In this document: one piece after another, positions 5,336 through 5,491 of the stretch | Layout of the letters: each line of letters begins with the position of its first letter | How positions within the stretch are numbered: position 1 is the stretch's first letter | Source: an uncultured Streptococcus sp. | GTDB taxonomy: Bacteria; Bacillota; Bacilli; Lactobacillales; Streptococcaceae | NCBI GenBank assembly: GCA_900755085.1 | Contig: CAAEFF010000168.1 | Location: forward strand, 1 to 5,491 | Direction of reading: 5' to 3' | DNA length: 5,491 bases | Translations under genes and position numbers: made by a program | Notes under the pieces: model-generated | Database searches by the model: none | What the model was told of the DNA's origin: nothing | The model's input: the letters and a program-made list of their open reading frames with translations, nothing else

Positions 5336-5491
5336 TGATATATTGCGTCCGTATATTTTACTAAGCCAGCTTCAACTCGATGTTAAAATAAATGTTTCCT
5401 ACTTAAACATTTATCGTTTCGTTTAACTTAATATGATATTTTTTAAGATAATAATTCTTGCAGAAGTATACGGTTAATCAAACAAAACCTG
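5336..5491. other. AT-rich gap upstream of wzx, no gene recognised
   Basis: All three minus-strand frames entering from the window edge stop quickly, the longest (ending ...LLQELLS) at 5443. At most the last few codons of an upstream gene are present, and I cannot identify it. The plus strand offers only a 14-codon frame from 5433. The gap is longer than usual between co-transcribed polysaccharide genes and contains the inverted repeat at 5388-5414. A TATACT box on the minus strand (5470-5465) resembles a -10 element, but its -35 would lie near or beyond the edge. Confidence 0.5.
5388..5414. repeat. 10-bp inverted repeat upstream of wzx
   Basis: ATAAATGTTT at 5388-5397 and AAACATTTAT at 5405-5414 are perfect reverse complements separated by seven bases. 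Read on the minus strand the stem is followed by TTTAACATCG, so it could be a weak intrinsic terminator or attenuator between an upstream gene and wzx. It could equally be a regulator site 53 bases before the wzx start. The stem has only two G/C pairs, so its stability is modest. Confidence 0.45.

Noticed and set aside
1..5491. Mobile elements, CRISPR arrays, tRNA or rRNA genes
   Set aside because: I saw no transposase-like product, no regular repeat-spacer pattern, no tRNA-like cloverleaf, and no paired terminal repeats with target duplication. Transfer is suggested only by composition.

Overview
The window looks like the distal end of a surface-polysaccharide (O-antigen or capsule) cluster from an enterobacterium of the Klebsiella / Enterobacter / Escherichia kind. 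The main anchor is gnd, a complete 468-residue 6-phosphogluconate dehydrogenase of the enterobacterial type. It even carries the gnd-style leader and the internal anti-Shine-Dalgarno sequence. In these bacteria gnd borders the variable sugar-assembly genes. All genes read on the minus strand, so transcription runs from high to low coordinates.

Layout in transcription order: (1) 5491-5336, an AT-rich gap without a recognisable gene, containing a 10-bp inverted repeat; (2) wzx, 5335-4010, a multi-spanning flippase of the Wzx/PST family; (3) 4009-2831, a polysaccharide pyruvyl transferase whose ATG directly follows the wzx stop codon; (4) 2805-1819, a secreted clan GH-A-type glycoside hydrolase, recalling PslG/GH39 enzymes of exopolysaccharide loci; its start is moved here from the longest ORF's 2856 to 2805; (5) 1818-1664, the gnd promoter and leader, preceded by an all-A/T palindrome; (6) gnd, 1663-257; (7) a strong intrinsic terminator at 242-218; (8) an AT-rich gap with a candidate promoter; (9) at 14-1, the first codons (MKIL, then V if the next base is T) of another gene with a plausible ribosome binding site, which could be rmlB or another nucleotide-sugar enzyme.

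Taken together, wzx would move a lipid-linked repeat unit across the inner membrane. The pyruvyl transferase would add an acidic pyruvate ketal to a sugar of that unit in the cytoplasm. The hydrolase would act in the periplasm on the growing or stray polymer. This suggests a Wzx/Wzy-type, pyruvylated, probably acidic polysaccharide. No glycosyltransferase, polymerase (wzy) or chain-length gene is visible; these should lie beyond 5491. The three assembly genes are strongly AT-rich (15 G/C of 60 at 4321-4380; 17 of 60 at 2281-2340), while gnd is not (34 of 60 at 841-900). This is the usual sign of a horizontally exchanged block next to a resident gene. The most unusual element is the secreted hydrolase inside the block. 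I see no mobile element, CRISPR array or RNA gene.
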